In this document: piece by piece, positions 1 to 5,042 of the stretch
Numbering within the stretch: the stretch's first letter is position 1
How the letters are laid out: each line of letters starts with the position of its first letter
Origin: Bacteroidota bacterium
Lineage (GTDB): Bacteria; Bacteroidota; Bacteroidia; Flavobacteriales; Flavobacteriaceae
Length of the DNA: 5,394 nucleotides
Assembly: GCA_021793535.1 (NCBI GenBank)
Contig: JAJYSO010000147.1
Location: 1-5,394 of the forward strand
Reading direction: 5' to 3'
The notes under the pieces: model-generated
The model's database searches: none
The model's input: the letters and a program-made list of their open reading frames with translations, nothing else
What the model was told of the DNA's origin: nothing
Program-made: the position numbers and the translations under genes

Positions 1-172
1 TAAGAAGACATATGCCACGCGGCATGGTTGCCATGGTTTGTTACCGCACAAAGGCAACCCGTTCGAAAGTATTGTACCAGCTTATTCAGATGCCCCGGAG
101 ACAAAACCCCAGAATCATAAAAGCGACACGGGAAATTTTTTATGCCGTAACAGGATTGAAATATAGATAATA
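1..172 (+). other. Left edge, possible 3' end of an upstream gene
   Basis: No complete gene is recognisable. Two + frames are open from the edge: one ends with TAG at 164-166, the other with TAA at 168-170, both just before the ATG at 173. The second frame reads as a very basic peptide ending in GLKYR; the first is richer in His, Pro and Asn. Close spacing to the next ATG suggests translational coupling with a gene that began outside the window, perhaps a mobilization gene, but neither frame matches a family I know. Two small overlapping inverted repeats lie at 12-25 (ATGCC/GGCAT) and 23-35 (CATGG/CCATG). Confidence 0.3.
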
Positions 173-427
173 ATGGACCGTCAAAATTCTTCGGCTATCC
201 ATGAACTGTCCAGGCAGTTGACATACTTACTCGAAGAAAACGATCGGTTAAAAGCAGCTTTAGAGATTAAAGCTGATAAAAAGAAATATGAAGTCCACCC
301 CCGTTTGAAGAAATGGATTTACCGGCTCCGCAAGGAGAAGAGAGCGAATCTGGAAAGGAAATATGGGGACAGACTCTATAAAATAAGGGAAAAATATCCG
401 GGATGGACACCCAAAGTAGATCTTTGA
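173..427 (+). CDS. Small basic coiled-coil protein, unknown function
   Basis: The 84-residue product is not one I recognise. Residues about 7-35 form a likely short amphipathic coiled coil (LSRQLTYLLEENDRLKAAL), and residues about 36-75 are strongly basic with many Lys/Arg and aromatic residues (KKWIYRLRKEKR). The profile suggests a small cytoplasmic nucleic-acid-binding or dimerising protein; there is no signal peptide or membrane segment. The ATG at 173 lies 3-7 bases after the stops of the two open frames upstream, so it may be the last gene of a mobilization or other operon. The TGA at 425-427 is followed by a noncoding leader before the replication gene. A role in mobilization or copy control is possible from position alone. 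The gene could be spurious, but composition and placement favour a real one. Confidence 0.55.
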   Translation: MDRQNSSAIHELSRQLTYLLEENDRLKAALEIKADKKKYEVHPRLKKWIYRLRKEKRANLERKYGDRLYKIREKYPGWTPKVDL

Positions 428-724
428 CATATAGAGGCGAAACGCTGCCCGAAGTAAAAGGGAGTTGAGCGTGTTCCTTGATTACGTTGCTGAAATGTTC
501 ATCATTCAGCGAGGTAGGACAGTGAGCTGCAGGCAGAAGAAGGGTTCAGACGAAATAGGACCTTAATTCCGGCATGTATGTGCTGACGGAGTAGCCTTGA
601 CATACACTTGAAAATATTGAATATAAACAGCAGGCAACAGCTATAAAAGTATCGCTGAATACTTTTACGGGCTTGGGGTCGAACCAGGTTGCCTGCTCTA
701 TTAAATAACCAATGGGACTGATAT
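428..724 (+). other. Noncoding structured leader upstream of rep
   Basis: About 300 bases with no credible gene on either strand; the long minus-strand frame here is antisense to the rep start. It contains a hairpin at 487-512 (stem 489-497/503-510 with one bulged A at 494, loop TTCAT) and a compact fold at 629-697 described separately. No perfect TAnnTTTG promoter is present; a one-mismatch version, TACACTTG, lies at 603-610, preceded by TTGACA at 597-602. Such a region in front of a replication gene usually carries its promoter and copy-number control, but no specific mechanism can be proved here. Confidence 0.45.
629..697 (+). other. Three-stem fold in rep leader, possible regulatory RNA
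   Basis: An outer 10-bp perfect stem, AGCAGGCAAC (629-638) with GTTGCCTGCT (688-697), encloses two hairpins. The first has a perfect 8-bp stem, AAAAGTAT (645-652) with ATACTTTT (659-666), and a 6-base loop. The second pairs CTTGG (672-676) with CCAGG (684-688), including one G-T pair, around a 7-base loop containing GTCGAA. Together they make a tight three-way junction that ends 27 bases before the rep ATG. It may be an RNA control element for rep, a protein-binding site, or a single-strand initiation structure. There is no T-run after it, so it is not a simple terminator. Confidence 0.45.
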
Positions 725-1762
725 ATGCAGAATAATACTAAGTTAAGCAGAATAGACCGTGCCATAGCGGATAATATCCCGGACATTTCTTTAAACTTTA
801 AAGAGAATGCAGGGATTGTGCAGGATTTCATAGTCTTTGTTCTGCACCAGATACAAATTGATCTGTTCGGTTATGCCACTTTCAGGTTATCCGATTTTTG
901 CAGGGCCACCGGAAGGACAAGGGCCTCTCTTTCTTACGTATCGGAAAGGTTTCAGGAAGGAAAAGAAACTGTATTGGCCGGATATAGATTTCAAACGGTT
1001 TTTGATTTTGCCTTACTTGAAATGATGCGAAAGAACCTGATTTTTCAAAAGGCTTACACTACTTTAGAAGGGAATAAGGAAATTCAGTTAGAGTCCATAC
1101 GTATCCTTTCAGATTTGAGAATTACCTATGATCCTCAAAATAAAAAAGCTAAAATATATCAAGTATATATTTCGCCCGAATTGTTGAACGGTTTTGTGAA
1201 AAGATACTATACATTGGATCTGCAAGCTTACCGGAGGGTCGGAAAGGGAAGGAACGGGGATGAAAGAAAATCTTTTATGATTTATCTGTTTCGGCTGAGG
1301 CACATACTGTGGTCAAAAAAGACTACTTCCACTACTTTAGCGCTGGATCAATTGGTTGAAGTTGCCGGAATCAGGGCTAAGATCCCAAAGCATAAAAAAT
1401 TGGCTGTCAAAAGGCTTTTCAGTACAATAAGGGACAGGACAGATTTTAAACTGGATTTTGAGTTTATCAATGGAAGGACACCTTACCGATATTATGTCAA
1501 AATCACTTTTCCCTATACCCCTTTCCCGATGAGAGAAGAGCATATATTTTATTCCGATCTGCTCGGCTCCCTAAAAGCATTTTATGAGAAAAGGTATCAG
1601 AAAGAAGACGGTTTTCAGGAATGGCTGAATGACAGCGCGCTAGGGTTAGATGTGAAAATCTATCATCTGAAAAGGTGTTTTTACAGAAGAACAGCCAAAG
1701 AACTTTCAGATGTAGAATCGCTGAACATGATAAAATTCGGGCTGGATTTCCCGGAAAGATAA
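725..1762 (+). CDS. Plasmid replication initiation protein (Rep_3-like, winged helix)
   Basis: The 345-residue product has the size and layout of iteron-binding initiators, which use two winged-helix domains to bind origin repeats, melt the DNA and recruit the host helicase. The first DNA-binding domain spans roughly residues 25-165, with a helix-turn-helix-like stretch near 50-75 (FRLSDFCRATGRTRASLSYV). The second covers about 170-265, starting at the basic RRVGKGRNGDERKSF segment and including LALDQLVEVAGIRAKIPKHK. The C-terminal 80 residues are helical and basic. The strongest support is context: the stop codon is 5 bases before a 12-copy iteron array, the usual target of such a protein. 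The ATG at 725 has no clear Shine-Dalgarno, normal for Bacteroidota. No lesion is seen. The general role is fairly secure; the exact subfamily is inferred from length and motifs without a search. Confidence 0.8.
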   Translation: MQNNTKLSRIDRAIADNIPDISLNFKENAGIVQDFIVFVLHQIQIDLFGYATFRLSDFCRATGRTRASLSYVSERFQEGKETVLAGYRFQTVFDFALLEMMRKNLIFQKAYTTLEGNKEIQLESIRILSDLRITYDPQNKKAKIYQVYISPELLNGFVKRYYTLDLQAYRRVGKGRNGDERKSFMIYLFRLRHILWSKKTTSTTLALDQLVEVAGIRAKIPKHKKLAVKRLFSTIRDRTDFKLDFEFINGRTPYRYYVKITFPYTPFPMREEHIFYSDLLGSLKAFYEKRYQKEDGFQEWLNDSALGLDVKIYHLKRCFYRRTAKELSDVESLNMIKFGLDFPER

Positions 1763-1767
1763 AAATT

Positions 1768-1992
1768 CCGTTGTCATCCATTGCGACTCCGCTGTATTTT
1801 ATTGCGACCCGTTGTCATTTACTGCGACTTCGTTGTCATGTACTGCGACCCGTTGTCATTTACTGCGACTTCGTTGTCATGTACTGCGACCCGTTGTCAT
1901 CTATTGCGACTTCCGTTGTAATGTATCGCGACCCGTTGTCATGTACTGCGACCCGTTGTAATATACTGCGACCCGTTGTAATGTATTGCGAC
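1768..1992 (+). repeat. Iteron array, 11 tandem copies (replication origin)
   Basis: Eleven direct copies of a 20-bp unit, consensus CCGTTGTMATNTAYTGCGAC, start at 1768, 1789, 1809, 1830, 1850, 1871, 1891, 1913, 1933, 1953 and 1973. Start-to-start spacing is 20, 21 or 22 bp, all near two helical turns, so Rep molecules would line up on one face of the DNA. The ends (CGTTGT and TGCGAC) are the most conserved parts. Early copies carry TTGTCAT, late copies mostly TTGTAAT. The array starts 5 bp after the rep stop. This arrangement is characteristic of an iteron-controlled theta origin, where the repeats serve both initiation and copy control. Confidence 0.92.
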
Positions 1993-2036
1993 CGTTTTTT
2001 AAAAATAAAAATGCTTTTAAAGTATCTGTACACATT

Positions 2037-2056
2037 CCGTTGTAATGTATTGCGAC
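2037..2056 (+). repeat. Isolated 12th iteron
   Basis: This copy is identical to the 11th iteron (1973-1992) but stands apart, 44 bp beyond the array, with A/T-rich DNA on both sides (1993-2036 and 2057-2104). It has the same orientation. A detached iteron next to the melting region may position Rep for strand opening, or let Rep repress transcription toward the downstream fic gene. Confidence 0.85.
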
Positions 2057-2104
2057 CAATACTATATATCTATATACGTACTAATATATATACTATATAT
2101 AAAA
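2057..2104. other. Alternating A/T stretch, probable DNA unwinding element
   Basis: This segment is almost wholly A and T with long TATATA runs and an 11-bp direct repeat, ATACTATATAT, at 2059-2069 and 2090-2100. It directly follows the last iteron. In iteron plasmids the strand-opening site is an A/T-rich block with short repeats beside the Rep sites, so this is the best candidate; 1993-2036 is a second. Confidence 0.6.
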
Positions 2105-2144
2105 ATGATTTTTTGCTTGCTAAAAGAAAAGGAGAAAATTTGGT

Positions 2145-2152
2145 TATATTTG
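2145..2152 (+). promoter_or_regulatory. Candidate -7 promoter element for fic
   Basis: TATATTTG matches the Bacteroidota -7 consensus TAnnTTTG exactly. No TTTG is found at the ideal -33 spacing; the nearest TTG triplets (2113-2115, 2117-2119) are several bases too far away. If used, transcription would start near 2158, after the ATG at 2153, which favours 2183 as the fic start. Confidence 0.45.
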
Positions 2153-2182
2153 ATGAAAGTAGAACACATAGGGTTTAGGGAA

Positions 2183-2974
2183 ATGGAGAACTTAATAAAA
2201 AAATATTTAGACTTAGGGATTGATAAAGTGATCGACCATGATAGGTTCAACTCCATTTCTATCGTACACCACTCGACCGCCCTTGAAGGTTCAACTTTAA
2301 CGGAAGTAGAAACCGGAGTTTTGATCAATGAGGGATTAACCCCAAAAGGAAAACCTTTGTATCATTCTTTAATGGTAGAAGATCATTATAGAGCTTTGGG
2401 ATTTGTGATAGATGCAGCTGACAAAAACAGACCTGTTTCTATTGAACTCATAAAAGAGATAGCCGGGAGGGTTTTAAAAAGAACCGGTGCAGTTTATCAA
2501 ACTGTATTTGGAGAGATTGATGCAAGTAAAGGGGAGTTCCGGAAAGGAAATGTAACTGCCGGACGGACCTATTTTCCGAATTATGACAAAGTAGAAAGTT
2601 TAATGGATGAACTTGTGCATACTGTTTTATCAAAGATGAAAACGGATCTAACTGTTCAGGAGAAACTAAACCTTTCCTTTGATGCACATTTCAACCTGGT
2701 TTCCATACATCCTTTTTACGATGGAAACGGCAGGACGTCGAGACTGTTGATGAACTTTATTCAACGGTTCTATAAATTACCTTTAGCCATAATTCATTCT
2801 GGATCAAAATCGGAATATATACAGGCTTTGATCGACACAAGGGAAAAGGATGATATAAATGTTTTCAGAAACTTTATGAAGTCTGAATATGCCCGACAAT
2901 TGGAAAATGAAATAGAAAAGTACAAGAGTGCTATAGAACCGAAAAAAGGAAGAGGGTTTCATTTTATGTTTTAA
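2183..2974 (+). CDS. Fic-domain protein (class II, self-inhibited AMP transferase type)
   Basis: Fic enzymes usually transfer AMP from ATP to a hydroxyl of a target protein. In the 263-residue form the complete catalytic motif HPFYDGNGRTSR is at 176-187, with catalytic His176, metal-binding Asp180 and phosphate-binding Arg184 and Arg187. The flap region is near 119-132 (FRKGNVTAGRTYFP). The inhibitory motif S/TxxxEG is at 31-36 (STALEG, Glu35), N-terminal to the Fic core. That is the class II arrangement, in which the Glu holds ATP unproductively until relieved. The target is unknown. The frame is open from 2045, and ATGs at 2105 and 2153 are alternatives. I chose 2183 because the product then starts as I expect for the family (MENLIKKYLDLG) and because of the promoter element just upstream. 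The gene sits alone between origin and terminator, with no separate antitoxin. Function is secure at family level; the start is moderate. Confidence 0.88.
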   Translation: MENLIKKYLDLGIDKVIDHDRFNSISIVHHSTALEGSTLTEVETGVLINEGLTPKGKPLYHSLMVEDHYRALGFVIDAADKNRPVSIELIKEIAGRVLKRTGAVYQTVFGEIDASKGEFRKGNVTAGRTYFPNYDKVESLMDELVHTVLSKMKTDLTVQEKLNLSFDAHFNLVSIHPFYDGNGRTSRLLMNFIQRFYKLPLAIIHSGSKSEYIQALIDTREKDDINVFRNFMKSEYARQLENEIEKYKSAIEPKKGRGFHFMF

Positions 2975-3000
2975 GCCCTTAATACTTTACAGATTTTAAG

Positions 3001-3028
3001 AAAGACACTCCTTCCGGGTGTCTTTTTT
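3001..3028 (+). terminator. Intrinsic terminator after fic
   Basis: Stem AAAGACACTC (3001-3010) pairs with GGGTGTCTTT (3016-3025), including one T-G pair, around a 5-base loop CTTCC, and is followed by a T-run to 3028. It lies 26 bases after the fic stop and should end that transcript. It is only 22 bases before the next start codon. Confidence 0.88.
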
Positions 3029-3050
3029 GTTTTACCATAATTTATAAATC

Positions 3051-3971
3051 ATGAATATACAGCAGATCAAAAGTCAGATATCCCTCAGCGGATATCTGAA
3101 AGAACAGGGCTATCTTCCTGCTAGAAAAATAGGGGTTCAGTTAGCGTATAGATCCCCATTTAGAAAAGAAGAGAATCCTTCTTTTTTTGTGAATGATCAA
3201 AAAGGTGTTTGGTATGACCATGGAGAAGGGAAGGGAGGCACAGTAATAGATTTAGCTATGCAGCTTCATAATTTATCACTTCCTGAAGCAATGCGGCATT
3301 TTAACCGCGACAATTTTTCTAAGATGGGAAAAGGTGCTTATCATTTTGAAAAGGTTAAAAAAGAAAAAGCAGCCGTTAAAGTTTTGAAAGTGCAGGATTT
3401 GGGTGAAAATCAAGCCTTGATAGATTATTTAGAAAGCAGAGGAATATATGAAGAGGCAATTAAAATAGGATTGTTGAAAGAGATTTATTATAGGATAGAT
3501 ATAGGTGACGAAGAGAAGCATTACTTTGGGGTAGGATGGCAAAATGAAGCCGGAGGATGGGAGGTTTCTTCAAAATTCAGCAAGATGTGCCTTTTGAGTA
3601 AAGATGTCTCTAAATGGTTTAGAAAGGACTCCACTTCAAAACTGGAAAAAATCGGGGTTTTTGAGGCTATGTTTGATTATTTATCCGCTCTTAAGCTGAA
3701 CTGGATTAGAGAGCAGGGGCAGATCATTGTTTTAAATTCTACAGCTCTTGTATCAAAGTTAAGAGAGAAGCTCGGAAAATATACTTCCCTCCAAAAAATT
3801 GAGTGTTATTTTGATAATGATAAATCAGGGGACATGGCAACGAAAACGCTTGAATTATTTGCTTCAGAAAATAAAATTCAATTTGAGGATATGAGGGGAA
3901 ATTATCAAGGCGTAAAAGATGTCAATGAATATCTTATTTCAATGAACCGCAAGAGAGGGGTAGCTCTGTAA
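3051..3971 (+). CDS. Toprim-domain primase-like protein with CHC2-type N-terminus
   Basis: The 306-residue product resembles the short DnaG-like proteins of Bacteroidota plasmids and conjugative or mobilizable elements, expected to make primers on single-stranded DNA. Residues about 33-70 follow the CHC2 zinc-finger pattern (YRSPFRKEENPSFFVNDQKG, then GEGKGGTVIDLAM), but the usual Cys ligands are absent, so this fold probably lacks zinc. The Toprim domain spans roughly 195-295: Glu205 in the GVFEAMFDY strand, the acidic pair Asp255 and Asp257 (YFDNDKSG), then KDVNEYL at 289-295. These acidic residues bind the catalytic metals in Toprim enzymes. There is no helicase domain, so it would rely on a host or plasmid helicase. 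No good promoter is visible between the terminator and the ATG. It is convergent with the antitoxin/toxin locus. An alternative is a nonpriming Toprim nuclease-like role. Confidence 0.8.
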   Translation: MNIQQIKSQISLSGYLKEQGYLPARKIGVQLAYRSPFRKEENPSFFVNDQKGVWYDHGEGKGGTVIDLAMQLHNLSLPEAMRHFNRDNFSKMGKGAYHFEKVKKEKAAVKVLKVQDLGENQALIDYLESRGIYEEAIKIGLLKEIYYRIDIGDEEKHYFGVGWQNEAGGWEVSSKFSKMCLLSKDVSKWFRKDSTSKLEKIGVFEAMFDYLSALKLNWIREQGQIIVLNSTALVSKLREKLGKYTSLQKIECYFDNDKSGDMATKTLELFASENKIQFEDMRGNYQGVKDVNEYLISMNRKRGVAL

Positions 3972-4032
3972 AACCTGATTTTTATGAAATAGGATTCTTA
4001 GCAGATTTGTCTGAATAGAACTGTTTGTAGGA

Positions 4033-4310
4033 TTACTTATCACTGTAATTCTCCCAAACAGACAGGATGGTTACCATTTCTTTTTCGATTTCATAAACAA
4101 AACGATGTTGTTTATTTATTTCCCGTGACCAGGTTTAGATTTCCCTATATAATAACTGTCCGGTTTTTCCCGCCCCGGATCGAGGGTTGATCAAACACTC
4201 TTTAGTAAAACGTTCTATTTTGTTAAGAGTCTTTTTTGGCCTGACTTTTTGTACTTTTTAAGTTCTCCCTTAGCCTGATCCTTAAATTCGATCTGATAGG
4301 TTATATAGAC
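4033..4310 (-). pseudogene. Degenerate YoeB/Txe-type toxin gene
   Basis: Read with corrections, the minus strand gives a 92-residue protein of the YoeB/Txe mRNA-interferase family. The C-terminal half has WSREINKQHRFVYEI, matching the family's WSRRI..EHRLVY signature; that Arg corresponds to catalytic Arg65 of E. coli YoeB. Three lesions are visible. A frameshift falls at an A6 tract (4232-4237), repaired by one extra A. A TAA nonsense codon is at 4135-4137, where a Tyr codon would fit. There is no start codon: the first family-like codon at 4308-4310 is GTC where ATG would be expected. The position of YoeB Glu46 is Gly here, so activity may have been weak even before decay. It overlaps the end of the antitoxin gene by 10 bases, as expected for an antitoxin-toxin operon. 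Sequencing error could explain one lesion but not all three. Confidence 0.82.
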
Positions 4311-4507
4311 TGAAAAAAATCAGAAAGCCTTTGTTCAGTCGTCAGTTTTGTTCCCTTTCCTTTTTTTGAGTTGCGAAGCTTCTTTTCAAAACTAGGGGAA
4401 ACAGGATTATTATGGGTCACTTTTAACTTTCGTGCTTCTAAAGCTTTAAGAATAGTTTTAACTTTATCTACTTCTTTTGAATCTATTTCACATGTCAAGG
4501 TTGCCAT
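4301..4507 (-). CDS. Antitoxin-like protein, partner of the broken YoeB/Txe toxin
   Basis: The intact 68-residue product starts MATLTCEIDSKEVDKVKTIL, a short beta strand then a helix, and continues into a polar Lys/Ser-rich middle and a C-terminal helix (TTEQRLSDFFQSI). This matches the small antitoxins paired with RelE/YoeB-type toxins in Bacteroidota: an N-terminal dimer/DNA-binding part and a toxin-wrapping tail. Identity rests mainly on the toxin remnant that overlaps its 3' end. An ATG 27 bases upstream (4532-4534) is in frame, but the promoter at 4539-4570 predicts a transcript start near 4533, leaving a 26-base leader for the ATG at 4505-4507, so I take the latter. Since the toxin is broken, this is an orphan antitoxin that might still neutralise related toxins or repress its own promoter. 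Exact family name not assigned. Confidence 0.65.
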   Translation of the reverse strand: MATLTCEIDSKEVDKVKTILKALEARKLKVTHNNPVSPSFEKKLRNSKKGKGTKLTTEQRLSDFFQSI

Positions 4508-4538
4508 AATCTTCTTTTTTCTGCTTAAGAACAATGCT

Positions 4539-4570
4539 CAAATATAAGGTTTTTTGAAAACTATAATCAA
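4539..4570 (-). promoter_or_regulatory. Bacteroidota-type promoter for the antitoxin operon
   Basis: On the minus strand a perfect -7 element TATATTTG (4539-4546) is preceded, after 21 bases, by TTG (4568-4570) in ATTGATTG, close to the Bacteroidota -33/-7 layout. The predicted start is near 4533, about 26 bases before the antitoxin ATG. The -33 side touches the edge of the octamer array, so array-binding proteins could control this promoter. Confidence 0.6.
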
Positions 4571-4578
4571 TCAATGGA

Positions 4579-4786
4579 AAGACACTATAATACTATGACA
4601 TTAAATCACCATAGCACCGTAATGCTATGGTGTCATAATACCACAACACAAAAATAGCAAAACACTTTAGTATTAAAACACCATAACACTATAGGGCTTT
4701 AACCTCATAATACTAGGATATTAAAACACCAAGATATTATAATACCAAGATACTGCGGTATCTGAATACTACAATACCATAACATA
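4579..4786. repeat. In-register array of 26 degenerate 8-bp repeats
   Basis: Cutting the sequence into octamers from 4579 gives 26 consecutive units with no insertion or deletion. Examples are ATAATACT (4587), ATAATACC (4635, 4739), AAAACACT (4659), AAAACACC (4675, 4723), ATAACACT (4683), AAGATACT (4747) and ACAATACC (4771). The loose consensus is A-W-A-A-Y-A-C-Y; position 6 is A and position 8 a pyrimidine in most units. Clear outliers include 4619 and 4627, which form the right arm of an embedded palindrome. Weaker matches at 4555 and 4563 may extend the array toward the antitoxin promoter. Contiguous 7-8 bp sites kept in register are what cooperative binding by a small dimeric protein such as a ribbon-helix-helix factor would look like. 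Function is not shown by the sequence. Confidence 0.7.
4607..4632. repeat. Perfect 10-bp inverted repeat within the octamer array
   Basis: CACCATAGCA (4607-4616) and TGCTATGGTG (4623-4632) are perfect reverse complements around a 6-base spacer CCGTAA. A further pair, TATGACA (4594-4600) and TGTCATA (4631-4637), can lengthen the stem with a bulge. It could be a dimer-binding operator or a cruciform/hairpin. No T-run follows, so it is not a terminator. Confidence 0.7.
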
Positions 4787-4828
4787 ATTACCCAGTTCCA
4801 CCATTTAATCGGAAATTTTTTCCAGAAT

Positions 4829-4913
4829 GCTGTAGATATTTTCGACGGTACAGCCATCAAAAAATTTTCTTTTTTAGATGTACGCTTTTAGAGCTATGAA
4901 TGGCTGTTTTTTT
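4829..4913 (+). other. Alternative stems ending in a T-run, possible attenuator
   Basis: TACAGC at 4849-4854 can pair with GCTGTA upstream (4829-4834), while ACAGCCAT (4850-4857) can pair perfectly with ATGGCTGT downstream (4900-4907), where the T-run 4907-4913 begins. The two pairings exclude one another, the geometry of an antiterminator/terminator switch, but the second stem has a 42-base loop, long for an intrinsic terminator. It lies about 125 bases before mobC. It may instead belong to the transfer origin. Confidence 0.35.
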
Positions 4914-4943
4914 CAAAACTTTCCTTTTGAGTGGAGGATATTA

Positions 4944-5042
4944 ATGGAGGGGTACTTTGTAGTTGCAAGATGTGCCTTTGTTATCACAAAAGCTTCTTGC
5001 CAACTCCGGTTGGAAATAAAAAATCGCAACTCATTTTTATGA
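4944..5042 (+). CDS. Possible 32-codon leader ORF overlapping mobC
   Basis: A short frame begins with ATG at 4944, 6 bases after GGAGG (4933-4937), and ends with TGA at 5040-5042. That stop overlaps the mobC ATG (5039-5041) as ATGA. The overlap and ribosome-site-like sequence suggest a leader peptide coupling translation into mobC. Against this, the frame crosses the hairpin cluster that is the oriT candidate, and the peptide (MEGYFVVARCAFVITKAS at its start) resembles nothing I know. It may be noncoding DNA. Confidence 0.25.
   Translation: MEGYFVVARCAFVITKASCQLRLEIKNRNSFL
4961..5031 (+). other. Hairpin cluster before mobC, candidate oriT
   Basis: Several inverted repeats overlap here. AGTTGCAAGA (4961-4970) pairs with TCTTGCCAACT (4995-5005) apart from one extra base. 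TTTGT/ACAAA (4977-4990) makes a small hairpin inside it. CCAAC/GTTGG (5000-5013, loop TCCG) is a perfect competing hairpin. AGTTGC (4961-4966) also matches GCAACT (5026-5031). A cluster of inverted repeats right before a relaxosome accessory gene is the typical position of a transfer origin. The nick site cannot be named from sequence alone. Confidence 0.45.

Noticed and set aside
218..604. Three copies of TTGACATA (218, 424, 597) as promoters or operators
   Set aside because: TTGACA is not the usual Bacteroidota -33 element, no matching -7 sequences follow at good spacing, and the first copy is inside the small coiled-coil gene; likely chance.
629..697. tRNA gene
   Set aside because: A long acceptor-like stem and a T-loop-like loop are present, but there is no D-arm, the anticodon arm has a 6-base loop and 8-bp stem, and the T-loop lacks the standard TTC in the right position.
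502..831. Minus-strand frame of 109 codons
   Set aside because: It is antisense to the rep start and covers the structured leader; its composition does not look like a real protein.
1109..1781. Several minus-strand frames inside rep
   Set aside because: They overlap a well-supported gene on the other strand and show no recognisable domains.
1675..2178. Long + frame across the end of rep and the iterons
   Set aside because: Its product is a repetitive translation of the iterons (VVMYCD-type repeats), and it overlaps rep in another frame; no protein family is seen.
2045..2182. Extension of fic to the ATG at 2045, or to 2105 or 2153
   Set aside because: The 2045 ATG is inside an iteron, and the extra residues translate the A/T-rich melting region. 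A perfect -7 element at 2145-2152 places transcription start after 2153. 2153 remains possible.
4579..4786. CRISPR array
   Set aside because: Units are 8 bp, contiguous and degenerate; there are no long identical repeats with unique spacers and no cas genes.
4951..4959. Promoter for mobC at TACTTTG
   Set aside because: It lacks one T of TAnnTTTG, and the nearest TTTTG is 23 bases away, too weak to list as a feature.
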